A stretch of DNA of 64,000 bases. Origin: Beta vulgaris subsp. vulgaris. Its lineage: Eukaryota > Streptophyta > Magnoliopsida > Caryophyllales > Amaranthaceae. The stretch spans positions 51,198,209 through 51,262,208 of the forward strand of contig NC_079204.1 of the NCBI RefSeq assembly GCF_026745355.1. Reading direction: 5' to 3'. Below are positions 1 through 11,830 of the stretch, piece by piece (the first letter of the stretch is position 1; every line of letters starts with the position of its first letter). Under the pieces are notes generated by a model that did no database searches, was not told the origin of the DNA, and saw only the letters and a program-made list of their open reading frames with translations. Position numbers and translations under genes: made by a program.

Positions 1-1000
1 ATTCGAAATCGTAAGCAATTTTACATTTCATTGAATATATTAATTTCCATGAAGGTTGTATGTTTGGAGGAGAGAAAGAAACAATGTAAGAGAAGAATTT
101 GGAGGTGAGATACAATGAAAGAGAGAAATCTAAAGGTGAGAAACAACGAAAGAGAGATAAATCTCGTACTTCCTCCGTTTCGAATTATATACAACAAATG
201 CACTTTTTCAATATTCACACTATTCACTTTGATTAAGATATGTGATTTATATGTAATGAAAAACATAGTCAAGTGAAATCTTGTTAGATTTGTCTTGTGA
301 CATACTTTCATAAAATGTAATTTTTAATAATTTTTACTGATATGTAATTATAGATATTTGTCATCAACATAATGCATTAAGATGCATAAAAGTGCATTCG
401 TTGCATTTGATTATGAACAGAGCAAGTAATTAGTAAAAAACATAATGTAGAAGAAACTATTGAAGAAGAAAATTCGCTCATTTGAAAAATTTATTACAAA
501 ATTGTCCATATATAAGTGCACCATAAATAATATATATACGCTCAAATCTACCAAGTTCAGATCCTCTAAAGTTTTAATAGAACTCTATAACACAGAGTTG
601 CATCAAAATCATACATTTTAAAATTAAAGGCTCATATTAATGGGAAGGGGAAAATTAAAAGGTGTATTTTGATGAGAACAAAATAAAAGGAAAAGATTTT
701 TCGAAAAAATTACTCAAACTTACCTAATACAGTTGTCTTACAACTCTAGAAGATCCAAACATAAAATCTACAGTATATGATATATGTACACTTACACACA
801 ATCACCCGAGTCAATTGGTTATGGTAAGAAGTGGGATTAACTTAAGACAAAGACATTCCAAGATAACTAGTTCTTTCCCCTAATAGTAGGTCTTTTGAAG
901 TTTGAATGCACAATAACAACGGCAAAAACCGCATTAAAAAACGTGGTAAATATCATTACAAAATAACGTAGCAAACCTACCATCGGTCCAATTAACATTT
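1..1000. other. Intergenic AT-rich sequence upstream of TFIIB
   Basis: No convincing coding sequence is visible. The reading frame at 21-311 on the minus strand is low-complexity and has no recognisable domain. The stretch 167-345 resembles a miniature element (entered separately). The remainder is AT-rich with short purine-rich runs near 70-165. Confidence 0.6.
167..345. repeat. MITE-like repeat, family also present near 55.4 kb
   Basis: The block begins TACTTCCTCCGTTTCGAATT, a start reminiscent of Stowaway-type miniature elements. It shares a series of short matches, in the same order, with 55402-55580: AACAAATG followed by an ACTTT run, GATTTGTCTT, ATACTTTCA, TTTTTAATA and TTTTTACT. The two are diverged copies of one repeat. 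The right end is not defined, so the family assignment is tentative. Confidence 0.35.
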
Positions 1001-1136
1001 AGACGACTTTCATGACTAGTAAAGTTACAAATTGGTGGGTCCTATTAATTAATATTCAATATTTATACACACATCAGTTTCCAATGACTTTCCTAACTAT
1101 CCAACAAACAAACAAACCCCACACCCTCTCTTCCGT

Positions 1137-1144
1137 CTATAAAT
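1137..1144 (+). promoter_or_regulatory. Probable TATA box of TFIIB
   Basis: CTATAAATACTC lies about 230 bp before the TFIIB start codon. Downstream are a pyrimidine-rich stretch (about 1150-1203), a GA microsatellite (about 1208-1227) and three copies of an ATTGAATA unit (about 1270-1300), all probably in the 5' UTR. Position and consensus fit a plant core promoter; no transcript start can be proved from sequence. Confidence 0.5.
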
Positions 1145-1368
1145 ACTCTCTTACCCCCTTACTTTTCCAGATTCTCTCTCCATTTTCCCCCTTTTTTCCC
1201 CCAATTTTAGAGAGAGAGAGAGAGAGAAAAATCATAATCATTCACAATTCGTAATTCAATCGAATCGAATCAATTGAATAATTGAATAATTGAATAATTG
1301 AAGCTCGATTGTTGAATTATCGAACTTTCTAGGGTTTGTTTTGAATTGATAATAAAGTTAGGAGAATA

Positions 1369-4300
1369 ATGGGGGATGCGTTTTGCAGCGATTGTAAGAA
1401 GCATACGGAGGTGGTGTTCGATCATTCAGCTGGAGATACGGTGTGTTCAGAGTGTGGACTTGTATTGGAATCTCACTCGATCGATGAAACATCCGAGTGG
1501 AGAACGTTTGCGAACGAGTCGAATGATAATGACCCGGTTCGTGTTGGTGGACCAACTAATCCGTTGTTATCTGACGGAGGGTTGTCCACCGTTATATCTA
1601 AGCCCAATGGTACTACAGGAGATTATTTATCGTCGTCGTTAGGGCGGTGGCAGAATCGCGGTTCTAACCCTGATCGAGGCCTCATTCTTGCCTTCAAGAC
1701 CATCGCCACTATGGCTGATAGGTCTGCTTTTATTCCCTCATTTGTTGTCATTTCAATTTCACTATGCTAAAGGAATAAGAAATGTTCTTTTTGTTTTTGG
1801 GAGATTTGAATAGATATATTTGGTGGAGAGATATGTGTCGATCTAGTTGGTTTTGTTGAAGGAAGTTTTTTTTTTTTTTTTTAAATTTTTTTATGGAGGA
1901 ATTAGGAGACAAATTGAGTGGTGATTTAATCGTAGTGAGGTACTAAGCTGAGGTGTATTGTATCCATGTGGTTGATCATGGTCTGAAACTGTGAAGTTGA
2001 ACTTATATTGCACCTTGATACACGAGTAACAGAAAAGGGGGAACTTTTTAATTTTTTTCGTGGAACGAGTGATCAATATGTGTATAATTGAATGAAAGTT
2101 GGTTTAGGGGAAGGGGTGAAGATCTTTAGTCATGATTTTAGGGAAGTGTTGATTTGGTCTGTTATAATGTTCGGGGAAAATATTGGAAATTAGTATGGCT
2201 AATTTACTCGGAATAAATATTGTTTGAGGGAAATGTATGGAGTTGAGTGATTCTTATGTTGGATAGACTAAGCTGTGGTGTATTGTAATATTGGTGCGCG
2301 TTAAAGATGAACTTGTATTGCACCTAATATGAGAAAGGGAATCTAGTGGTTTAGGATTAGGGGTGAATTTAATGGTCTTATTCATGTGAATGTGTTGATT
2401 TTGTCCGTAAATTTGGTTTGTTGATTGGTGTAGGATTTTTGGGAGAAAATATAAGCAGAATGATACTTGGAGTAGATAGTATTTTGGGGAAATGTAGCCA
2501 ATAGGCCTAGTATGTGGAAGAGACTACACAAGTTGTGTGATATGGGTAGTTTGTTTTAAACTCCTACATTTGAGAATTTAACATATTTTCTGCATTTCTA
2601 AACATACTGGCATTGCGCTGCAAGCTGTTTTATCTTGATGAGTGGATTTTGTCACCTGTCTATTATGTGATTAGCTGACTTTAGAGTATGAGGCTATATG
2701 TTTTGGGTGCCAAGAATGGATGGATGGTGGGAGCTGAGCTGAGTTGAGCCAGGAGTACTTGTTTTATAATTTGCAAATGGTCCTGCAGAAGTGTATGTGT
2801 GGTGTTGGGTTTGTTACCTGGTTTTGAGGTTCTTGGCAACTTGTGGATCTTCAATGTATGCTGAAGTAATATTTTATGGTACTGCTATGTGTGTAGATGT
2901 TTCCTTTAAGCTGAAGTAACTGGGAAGGAAATTTGTGGCATGTTGGTCTTGCTGACTAACTCTAGTGAATAGTACTTTGAGTAAATTTTGACATGAGTCA
3001 CTCTGAAGTTGAATCTCTTTTGTCTTATTTAACACTTGTGGTATAGAGTTTGGAATGTTAGTGCTAGAGTTGTAACTTTTCCATTAGATGTAGCTTGATT
3101 GAGAGAAGGGGCCAGGGGGGAGGTGAATTGAGATGGAAATTATAACCTGCTTAATATGGTATTATTTAGACATAAAAGAAACATCTATTAATTATTTGAA
3201 TATGCTCCTGTTGTTTAGCTTGGTGGGAGAAGTACTTGATGTGTTTTCTTGCAATCCCAAAGCGTTGGTGCGCTTTCATTACCTCCCTCTCATGGAGGTG
3301 GTTGTGAATTTTCGAAGCAATTGCCTACAGTTTAGTCTTTATATTAAAGGAGGTTGTGCTGTTAAAAATTCTATTTTTTTTGGTTTCCAAGATTATTAGT
3401 TTCATTGTCCTTCTGATAAGTGCTCCAGAGTTTGTCATATGTCAGTAGAAATTTGAATTGATTATGCTGCAGCTTCATGTCAATTAGTTACCTTCTTCTT
3501 GCATCTGATTCTTCACCGTCTCCTCTTCTCCCCTGCCCTTTTTTCTTCTCTCTCTCTCTTTCTCTTCTTCTTCTTTTTTTTCCTTTGTACTTCTTATGCT
3601 TCAATACAAGTACTGAATTCTTGCGATACGTACTTTAAGGAGTCTTATGTTCTCTTTTAACTAGTTTCTTGCTAAACTTTGACTATATGGAAGCTAGTAT
3701 ATGCAGATCTTTTTTTACCCCTCCATAAATAATTTGTTGCTGGGTTGTAGATTTATCTTCTTTTGACTGAGCAATGTGCTGTTTTTAAACTCACTCAGTG
3801 TATGAATTGGCACTTGCTTGTGTCGATTATGTCAAATCAGAACACACTGTGCTCCCTTCCTTGCACTAAAACCTGGAAGTTGTATTAGATTATTCATTGC
3901 AATTTCTGAAGTAAGAAAGTGTGGATGTTTTCCTGGTGATCTTTTACATATCAACCATTACGCTTTTAATTAGCGTTTTTGAAATCCAAATTATGAACTT
4001 CATCTAACGGGGATCTTTCTCCATTTCAGGCTGGGCCTTGTTTCAACTATAAAGGTATGAATTTTACTTTGGCTTGTTGATAATGGTTGTTTGTGAGAGA
4101 TGTTATCTAGCTGAAACAACATTTACAATTTTCCATTACTTTCTTATGTTTAGTACTCGGAAATCTTCTGTTCTGATTGATTGACATCAGTGTAAATCTG
4201 TTGTCGATGGTATAGTTAGACTAAGAGGATCTGAACATGGGTGCTGTGCACTTTTATTACTGTGACTGTGGAGCTTGAAGTTTTTATATGGTGAACTTTT

Positions 4301-7239
4301 GAAAAGATGTTTTAAGAAATTTTTTGAAATATTGTGCTAGTATTAAATGTTTTCTTCTTGCTGAACTTCCCCGTATAAAAATGTAATTACTCTTGAGGTT
4401 TCTTTCACATTTGATTTTGTATTGTTTTTACCTGATATGAGGGTTCTTTTTACCTTTACAGGATCGAGCTAGTGAGATATACAAGAAGGTAGAAGATCAG
4501 AAGTCTAGTAGAGGAAGAAATCAAGATGCAATATTGGCTGCATGCTTGTACATAGCTTGTCGGCAGGAGGACAAACCTCGTACTGTAAAGGGTACATCCT
4601 TAGATTCTTATAAATTATGGATCTTCCTCCCTTTTTTGTGTCTGAACTTCATTTAAAAAAGCACATGGATTTCGTATAGAAATCTGTTCTGTCGCCAATG
4701 GAGCGACGAAAAAAGAGATTGGTCGGGCAAAAGAGTACATTGTGAAACAGCTGGAGAGTGAAATGGGGCAGGCAGTTGAAATGGGAACTATACATGCTGG
4801 AGACTTTCTGGTGAATACCTCTTCCCTTTACAAGAAAACTTTCTGGGACATTTTTAATATGTTGCTGTGAGATATTAATCATATGCTACTGACAATCTTA
4901 TAGAGACGCTTTTGCTCAAATCTTGGTATGAACAATCAAGCGATGAAAGCTGCCCAAGAAGCTGTTCAGAAATCTGAAGAAATTGATATAAGGTGATACT
5001 TTAAGTTTGTGATGTAATTTTAGCTTTGCGTGCGCCTCTCGCGTGCGTGCATGCGTTTTGTTTGTGTCAGACGGTTATATTAATAAGTATCAGAATTGTT
5101 CCGAGCGGTTTAGAGAATATGCCGGCCTCTAGTTCCATCATCTGACTTTACATTCTCCAATGCACATCTTTGACCCTAATATTTTAGTTATACATCAAAA
5201 GAACATGTAGAAGTTAATATTTTTGAAGTACTCTTCTAAGTAATCTAACACTATACTACATGATAATGTTGTTACTTGTTACATATGTATTTTTTAGAGA
5301 ATACAATCAAATTATATAAGCTTTCACCATAAAAACTCAAATGGAACATCTATATGAGGATGGAGGAAGTATGGTAATTTGTAGAGGTTCAGGGTGGTGG
5401 TCTTTTTATGAGGAGGAATACCTTCTGGTGAAAATGAGATGCATGAATCTGAAAATAGGTTCCTAGAGTAGTTTAGTTTGTTATGCAAATTGTGACAACT
5501 TTGTGGTTTCCATGTTGAAGTATTTTGTTTGTAAAAGTTGTTAAGCCACTTATCCTGCTATGGTATTTCCTGTAAGAAATAATATCTGTCCTGCATTTCT
5601 CGTTGCACAAATTAATAAGTGTGCACGTGTTGACATGCTATTTCTTGCAATTTTTACAGGAGAAGTCCCATATCTATTGCAGCAGCAGTTATTTATATTA
5701 TTACCCAACTTTCAGAAGAAAAAAAACCCCTTCGAGGTTTGTTTCTTTGGTTATGTTGTTTGAATGCTTTAGTTGCACATGCAGAAGGCTGTCCGGATTC
5801 AGCTTTTGGTAGATTATGACTTGCTGATGCCATTGGTACCATGACCCTAGCATGTTTTTTGGATGCGTAATCTTAATCTGTGTTGGGGTTTTTGCATTTA
5901 TGTACACCTCTGAAAGTGCTGTTTATTCTATTATGTGGTCCGTGGGAGATGATTGTGTGTTTTGATTAAAGTCTGTTTTCCAATCTTCATAAAACTGTGG
6001 TAAAATGGACTCCTTTTGTTTACTTACGTAAAAATGAAATCATCATATGGATTTTGGTAAGAATTTTCCTTAAACTTTATTTGGGACATCAATGTTGTTT
6101 CTTGTGAGTTTTTTTGTTGTGGGTGTCTGGATGAAATGGTGAATTGAAGGTTCCTTGGCCTCTGCTTTGAATAGCATGTCGAATCACCTTAGGCTTTGTG
6201 AAGTTTGCTGAAAAGATTCGCCCGTTTCCAGTATCTTGGAGTATGAGTTAGCCGAATGAACAAAATGGATGAGACAAGAATAGGGGATTCATGTGCAAGT
6301 GTTCAGTAAGGGCATTTTGGTCCTTTAGCCAATTGTTACTTCTGTTAGCCACATGGGTTTTCCTTTTCCTCACAGTAAGAGCAGTGTATCCCTCCTGAGA
6401 TCATGAGCTGTATTCTAAGAAATTGACGCTTCTTGTTAGGCATTTGGACTCTTTTAATAGTTAGTGAATTATACGAATGGGTACTACCACTAAAATCTTG
6501 AATTACCAGTCTAACCCACTTTTGAGAATTCTGGTTGCGTTGCATAAATTTTTACAGCAATTAGAGATTTATGAGTGACTCCTCAAATTTAAAGTGAAGG
6601 ACAGAAAGTTGGGGATACAGATGCATTTAATCTTTCATAATAAGAGGTTGGATCCACTTGTTGCAGCTGTGTGACTTGCATCTTGTGCTATTAGCATTTA
6701 ATTCAGCTCCTGAGTGTTGCTTAATTCAATGTGGGTGGACGTGTGCATGACTGGAGTGATGTGGTTTGGTTGGGTTGATGACGGTTGTGCATACAGGTGT
6801 ATGAAGTGGACGTTGTCCAAAGGCCACCAGTCTCTCTAGTTTCGTGGGATTGATTTTTTTTTTTTTTTTTTTGTCGTTTCTCCTTTGCTGACAACAGTCA
6901 ACCAAAGCCTAATCTGTGCGTAACGGTGTTTCACACGCAATATTGGCTTGACGTTTTGATTATTTGTTTATTGCCTGAGAAACCAATAATGCACATGAAT
7001 AGTTTAACAGCAGCAGATATCTTTGTTCTCATGTATCTGAAGATTTAATTGCAAACATGTTTAAGCTCTCCTATATAGCTTGTAAAACCTTTTTTATTTG
7101 TGCAGATATATCACTTGCTACTGGTGTTGCTGAAGGTACCATCAGAAATGCTTACAAGGACCTTCATCCCCACATTTCTAAGATTATTCCCACATGGTAT
7201 GCCAAGGAGGATGACCTTAAAAACCTGTGCAGTCCATAG
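1369..7239 (+). CDS. TFIIB: Transcription initiation factor IIB (TFIIB), seven exons
   Basis: This is the general RNA polymerase II factor that bridges TBP-bound promoter DNA and the polymerase in the nucleus. Seven exons join in frame: 1369-1721, 4030-4054, 4462-4591, 4680-4810, 4904-4992, 5660-5736 and 7106-7239. All six introns are GT-AG. The total is 939 nt, or 312 residues, the usual length for plant TFIIB. The N-terminal zinc ribbon has Cys6, Cys9, Cys26 and Cys29. The conserved region SEWRTFAN follows, then two cyclin-like repeats (about residues 105-195 and 205-295), the first containing [14 protein letters not shown] and the second [15 protein letters not shown]. The start is the first ATG of the zinc ribbon. 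Introns 1 (2.3 kb) and 6 (1.4 kb) are long and hold no recognised gene. Exon 2 is only 25 nt and is easy to miss. The gene looks fully functional. Confidence 0.95.
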
Positions 7240-8475
7240 AAGTATCACGGAAGCATGATAGAAAGTTTGAAGAAGGTTATGAACTGTTCTGATGTGGTCT
7301 CTACAGATTTTCTTCCAGTTTGTTGCCTTTTTGGTGTGAGGATACAATTAGAGGCCAGGCCTAAAAGATGTAATTGGCCTCAAAGTTCATAATTCCTCCG
7401 GAACGAGCAATTGTTTTTTGTCTTTTTTAACTTTGAAGAGATGCACCCATCTCTGGTGTGGGGGCGACTTACCAATATACACTTCCCTGTCGCGTTTACT
7501 CAGCAGATGTAGAATCTGGGTGCCCAGGGATCAATTTGGGAATCGGGATCAAATCACAAAGGCCGGTGAAGAAGTTCTCCGGTTGCTGGGAAAGATGGGA
7601 AAAACAGAAATTATAAGTTGACAAAAATTGTTTTTAAGTTATTTTTTAGGGGTTTGCCAATCAGGCAATCACGAACACTATGGTCAATGATGATTCTTTC
7701 TCAGCGCAATGTGCTAAAAAAATATTTATTTTTCAGATGAAGTTCATTTATCCAGATTTTGGCACTGCACTTGCTTGTATTGACATATCAAATTTGCATG
7801 GATTATGCCATGGATTATTTCATAAACCTTCTTGTGGAGGAGTTATTTATTTTTACTTTTGAGGGTATGCTATATTATATTTAGGGGTGTTAGTGAGTCT
7901 AAAATCTGTGAGGCCAGTTTATGATTTTTATGAGTTGTATATAGCTAAGTTTGACACAAAGTTCGCCAACATACCAGAGATATATCTAGTATCTGTATTC
8001 TTTTGAGTTTTTTTGCCAGAAATAATTTTTTATAGTCACTTTTTTGCGAAAAATAATTTTTTTTTTTCCGACTTACAACCTTAAACCAAAACTTTTTTGC
8101 GAAATGAAATCTTTTTCGATTTTCCGTCATTGACTGTTAACTTCTTCCTAACCATCAGTTTGTTTTATTCCTTTTCTTTTACATTTCATTTTCCTCTATT
8201 TTGACCTTAAAGTAAACAAAAAATCCCTTTTGTATTCTCTTTTTTTCTCTCTTTCTCTCTCCTCCATTAAAAATCTACTCTGCCATCCTACTCAAGAGTA
8301 TGGCATCATCACTCTTCCACAGCAGCTTTCATTGAAAGGGAGACAGGAATTCTGGTCAGCATTTAGTCAGTTTAGTGTTTGTTAGATTGCCTAAGCGACC
8401 AAGAAAGCAGAGTGGGAAAAAACTCTATTAAAAAAAAGTTGGAAGAGAGAAAAGATCTGTTTCAATTAGTGGCAA
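7240..8475. other. Intergenic region after TFIIB
   Basis: The first few hundred bases are presumably the TFIIB 3' UTR. Short frames at 7418-7621 and 7680-7862 have no recognisable domain and no support. A pyrimidine-rich run near 8235-8265 and the sequence up to 8475 may be the old 5' UTR of the oxidase remnant that follows. Confidence 0.5.
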
Positions 8476-8910
8476 ATGAAAATGGTGGCTGAGAAGTCTA
8501 AAATAGTTATTCTTGGTGCAGGAATGGCGGGTTTAACAGCTTCCCACAGACTTATAGGGGTAAAAGAGTCATTTGAGTTTGGGGGTGATAGAATTGAGAA
8601 GGGTGCCACTTGGATTCATGGGATTTGTGAGAGTCCAATTTATGAAATTGCTCAAAAAAACAAATCTTTAGAATTTGAAAAATAATGGGAATGTATGGAT
8701 GATTTGTTTGAAGAGAATTTGTCAACTTTTGAGACTAAAGCTGAAGATGAGTTTTTGGTTAATCCTTCAATTGTTGAGTCCATTTCATCACTTTTTCAGA
8801 AACTTATCTTCTTCCTCTCCACAGTGTCACCCCCCCACGCATTGCCATCAGAACATCCTTCAAAACAATCGTCGAGTCGTCAAAGATTATGGCATGCATG
8901 TGGCTGTTGA
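8476..8910 (+). pseudogene. Polyamine oxidase-like (PAO5-type) gene fragment
   Basis: The start encodes a flavin-binding dinucleotide fold: KIVILGAGMAGLTASHRL, with the GxGxxG pattern, about residues 10-27. GATWIHGI and SPIYEIA follow, and then in the same frame PSIVESISSLF. This order matches plant FAD-dependent polyamine (spermine) oxidases of the PAO5 type. The copy is broken. There is an in-frame TAA at 8683-8685 followed directly by continuing family-like sequence, and the segment between the Rossmann loop and GATWIHG is too short, so the second FAD contact (the GGRI region) is lost. After about 8800 similarity fades and the substrate and C-terminal FAD domains are missing. It cannot make an active oxidase and is read as a decayed duplicate. 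Confidence 0.75.
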
Positions 8911-9208
8911 GCATAAAGTGGATCTTGAAAATATTATATACTTAGTAATTAGTAGCTCTGTGTCTTTTAGCTTGTGAAACATGTGCATTGGATAACGATG
9001 GTTCCCGCGTTATTGCTTTGTGCTTTGGAGATCTGTATTGCTTTAGCCTCTTATGTACTACATTTGTTATATATTCCCCCCATAAAATAATCCAACTACA
9101 ACTGGTAAAACTCACCCCCTCCTTAATCTTATAACCCACCATGTTTCACACATTTCATCCAACTACAATGCTTTCTTAACCTCGGCTTCAACCTCGGTCA
9201 CAGTACTG

Positions 9209-11830
9209 ATGGCGGAGGCAATTATATTGTCTCTGGCGACGTCCATTGCAGCAAAGATCGCGCATCTCACAGGTGATGCTATCTATGCCTCTGTCAGTGA
9301 AAGACTCAAAGCATCCAAGTGTGCTAAAAAAGATCTTGTGATCATAGCTGAGTATATGCATGCCATTTGTGCTGTTGTTGAAGATGCTGAGCAGAGACAA
9401 TACACTAACAAGGCCATTAAAATTTGGCTAAGAGATCTCAAGAGCCTCGCTTATGAAATTGATGACCAACTGGATGAAGTAGCATTTGATGCTTTGGAGC
9501 GCAGGGTTGATGAAGGCCATTTTCGTTGGTACGACAAGATCAGGTACTCTATCTTCCCCTCAAATCCCACCACTCCTCGCTCTCATTTCAGTCGCAATAT
9601 AAAAGACCTCCTTGTTGAATTAGAGCATATAGTGGATAAGAAAAATAAATTTGGTTTGACTGAGCGTCCAATTGAAAGCTCAAGGGACGAGATCAGGGAT
9701 GAGTTAGATGTATGTAGGTTTGTGCATGAACGAGCTGCTATTGGAAGAGATGAAGCTAAACAAGATATAATAAACGAAGTGTTAAGAGCCAGTTACTGTA
9801 GTACAAGTAGCCAGCCTTGTATCCTTCCTATTGTTGGGATGGGTGGGATTGGGAAAACTACATTAGCGAAGTTAGTACATCGCGATATCTCTAGCTTTGA
9901 TCTGAAGCTGTGGGTATGTGTCTCAGACAGATTTCAGATACACACAATAGTAGAGAACATTCTGAAAAACGCCGGTTTTTTTAATACTTCAAACCAAAGT
10001 TTAGATACATTGTTGAGCTGGCTCAAGCAATTGTTGGAGGGGAAAAAGTACTTTCTTGTGTTGGATGATGTCTGGGCACATGACTATCGGAGATGGGGAA
10101 AACTGCAGAACATATTGACAAACGGTATGGCGGGTAACACAATTTTAGTTACCACAAGAGAAGCAAATGTTGCTTCAATTACTCAAACTATGCCATCCTA
10201 CGATGTCCGCAGGCTCCCTGATCACGTTTGTTGGTATATATTTCAACAGTTAGCATTTAGGGAAGGTGAAGAAGGTAGATATTACAATTTATACGAGATT
10301 GGCTGGTCTATTGTTCAGAAATGTTGTGGAGTCCCACTTCTAGTGGAAAGTTTGGGAAGTTCGCTAAGAAGTGTGAGGGATGAAGACGAATGGCACCGAA
10401 TAAATTCAATGGGTAGCTTCAGGGAGTTAGATGAGCAATATACTAAAGTAATTGAAGTTCTAAGAGTAAGTTATGACAAACTTCCATCCCACTTAAAACC
10501 ATTATTTGCTCACATGTCATTATTCATGAAGGACACGAATATGAACTTAGACACACAATATTTGTGGAGTGCACTCGGTCTGTTGCGACTAAGAAATGAA
10601 AACAATGAGTTTCATAAACATGCATACTTGTACCTCAAAGAAATGGCATCAAGATCCCTTATCCAAGAACCAAATCTTGAGATAGAGGGAGCTGTATTCA
10701 ATTTTCAAATGCATGATCTTTTGCACGATCTAGGTGCTAGTATCTTGGGAGAAGAACTAGCCATTGTAACTTGGAGGGAGCTCAAAGTTTCAAAATTCAC
10801 AAGGCATATAGTTTGGGGATATGAGGATGATGATAGTCTCTGTTTTGAAGAATTTCCGGAAAAGCTTCTTCAAGCCAAGAACAGCCGAACGTTCAGATTT
10901 GGTTATATACTTAACCGGCATATAAGTTCCTCATTTCTCGAAAGTATGATATCTACTTTCGTTTGCTTGCGCTTTTTGGATCTTGGTTATAGTTTGTTTG
11001 AGGTGTTGCCAAGCTCAATCGGGAACTTGAAGCTTTTGAGGTATCTCAACTTGGCTTATAATTGTGTCCTGAAATCACTTCCAGATACAATATGCAAGCT
11101 ATTGAATCTAGAATGTTTACGACTCCATGGATGTACGGAATTAGAAGAGCTTCCGAAGGATGTGTACCACTTGCATAACTTGATGGTATTTACAATTACT
11201 ACAAAGATGAGTTTACTTCACACAAGATTAAATGAAATGAGTTCCCTACAAAAGTTGGGCTTTCATTCATGTGAGAATTTAGAACCATTGTGGGACAATG
11301 GTTATGCAGCGCGCCTCCCTTCCCTCCAAAGCTTGATTATCAAAGACTGTCCTCAATTTACATGTCTTCCAAACAGCACGATGTTCCTCCAAGGCCTAGA
11401 GATATTACAGATTACTGATTGTGAAAATATGGATTTAAGTGAAGGAGAAGGCCTAAAGGGCCTTACAAGCCTTCGACAATTGGCAATTACAAGGCTCCCA
11501 AGGTTGACTACTCTGCCTGTTCGTATCAAATATGCTGCAAGCTCTCTTGAGTACCTCCATCTCATAGATTGTGAAAATTTGACATTTCTGCCAAATTGTT
11601 TGAGACGTTTTACCTCCATTCGCATAATTAGAATTGGAAAATGTCCTAATTTGCAGTCTTTGCCCAAAGTATTTAACTACCTCACTTCTTTGCAAAAGCT
11701 CTCTATTTGGAAATGCCAACACCTATCAGAAAAATGTGCTGTACCCACTGGCGAATACTACTCTTTCATACAACACATCCCGTTGTTCAAGCTTGATGGT
11801 GTTAGTTACACTCCTTATCAAAGTGAATGA
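9209..11830 (+). CDS. CC-NBS-LRR (RGA-like) intracellular immune receptor
   Basis: This single-exon NLR of 873 residues has an Rx-type coiled coil (about 1-145, with the EDVID-like stretch YEIDDQLDE at 82-90). The NB-ARC domain has a P-loop GMGGIGKTT at 210-218, a kinase-2 motif YFLVLDDVW at 281-289, an RNBS-B motif TILVTTR at 311-317 and a GLPL-type motif CCGVPLL at 372-378. It ends with an MHD motif at 501-503. Irregular leucine-rich repeats follow from about 560 to 850. Such proteins sense pathogen effectors in the cytoplasm, with nucleotide exchange controlled by the NB-ARC. Variants are seen: RNBS-D reads LFAHMSLF without the usual cysteine, and the GLPL motif reads GVPLLVE. The LRR block is short for the RGA group. 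No stop or frameshift is present, so it is probably functional. Recognition specificity cannot be inferred. Confidence 0.93.
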   Translation: MAEAIILSLATSIAAKIAHLTGDAIYASVSERLKASKCAKKDLVIIAEYMHAICAVVEDAEQRQYTNKAIKIWLRDLKSLAYEIDDQLDEVAFDALERRVDEGHFRWYDKIRYSIFPSNPTTPRSHFSRNIKDLLVELEHIVDKKNKFGLTERPIESSRDEIRDELDVCRFVHERAAIGRDEAKQDIINEVLRASYCSTSSQPCILPIVGMGGIGKTTLAKLVHRDISSFDLKLWVCVSDRFQIHTIVENILKNAGFFNTSNQSLDTLLSWLKQLLEGKKYFLVLDDVWAHDYRRWGKLQNILTNGMAGNTILVTTREANVASITQTMPSYDVRRLPDHVCWYIFQQLAFREGEEGRYYNLYEIGWSIVQKCCGVPLLVESLGSSLRSVRDEDEWHRINSMGSFRELDEQYTKVIEVLRVSYDKLPSHLKPLFAHMSLFMKDTNMNLDTQYLWSALGLLRLRNENNEFHKHAYLYLKEMASRSLIQEPNLEIEGAVFNFQMHDLLHDLGASILGEELAIVTWRELKVSKFTRHIVWGYEDDDSLCFEEFPEKLLQAKNSRTFRFGYILNRHISSSFLESMISTFVCLRFLDLGYSLFEVLPSSIGNLKLLRYLNLAYNCVLKSLPDTICKLLNLECLRLHGCTELEELPKDVYHLHNLMVFTITTKMSLLHTRLNEMSSLQKLGFHSCENLEPLWDNGYAARLPSLQSLIIKDCPQFTCLPNSTMFLQGLEILQITDCENMDLSEGEGLKGLTSLRQLAITRLPRLTTLPVRIKYAASSLEYLHLIDCENLTFLPNCLRRFTSIRIIRIGKCPNLQSLPKVFNYLTSLQKLSIWKCQHLSEKCAVPTGEYYSFIQHIPLFKLDGVSYTPYQSE

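Noticed and set aside
7418..7621. Short frame after TFIIB with mixed composition
   Set aside because: No domain and no splice or promoter support; probably 3' UTR or intergenic.
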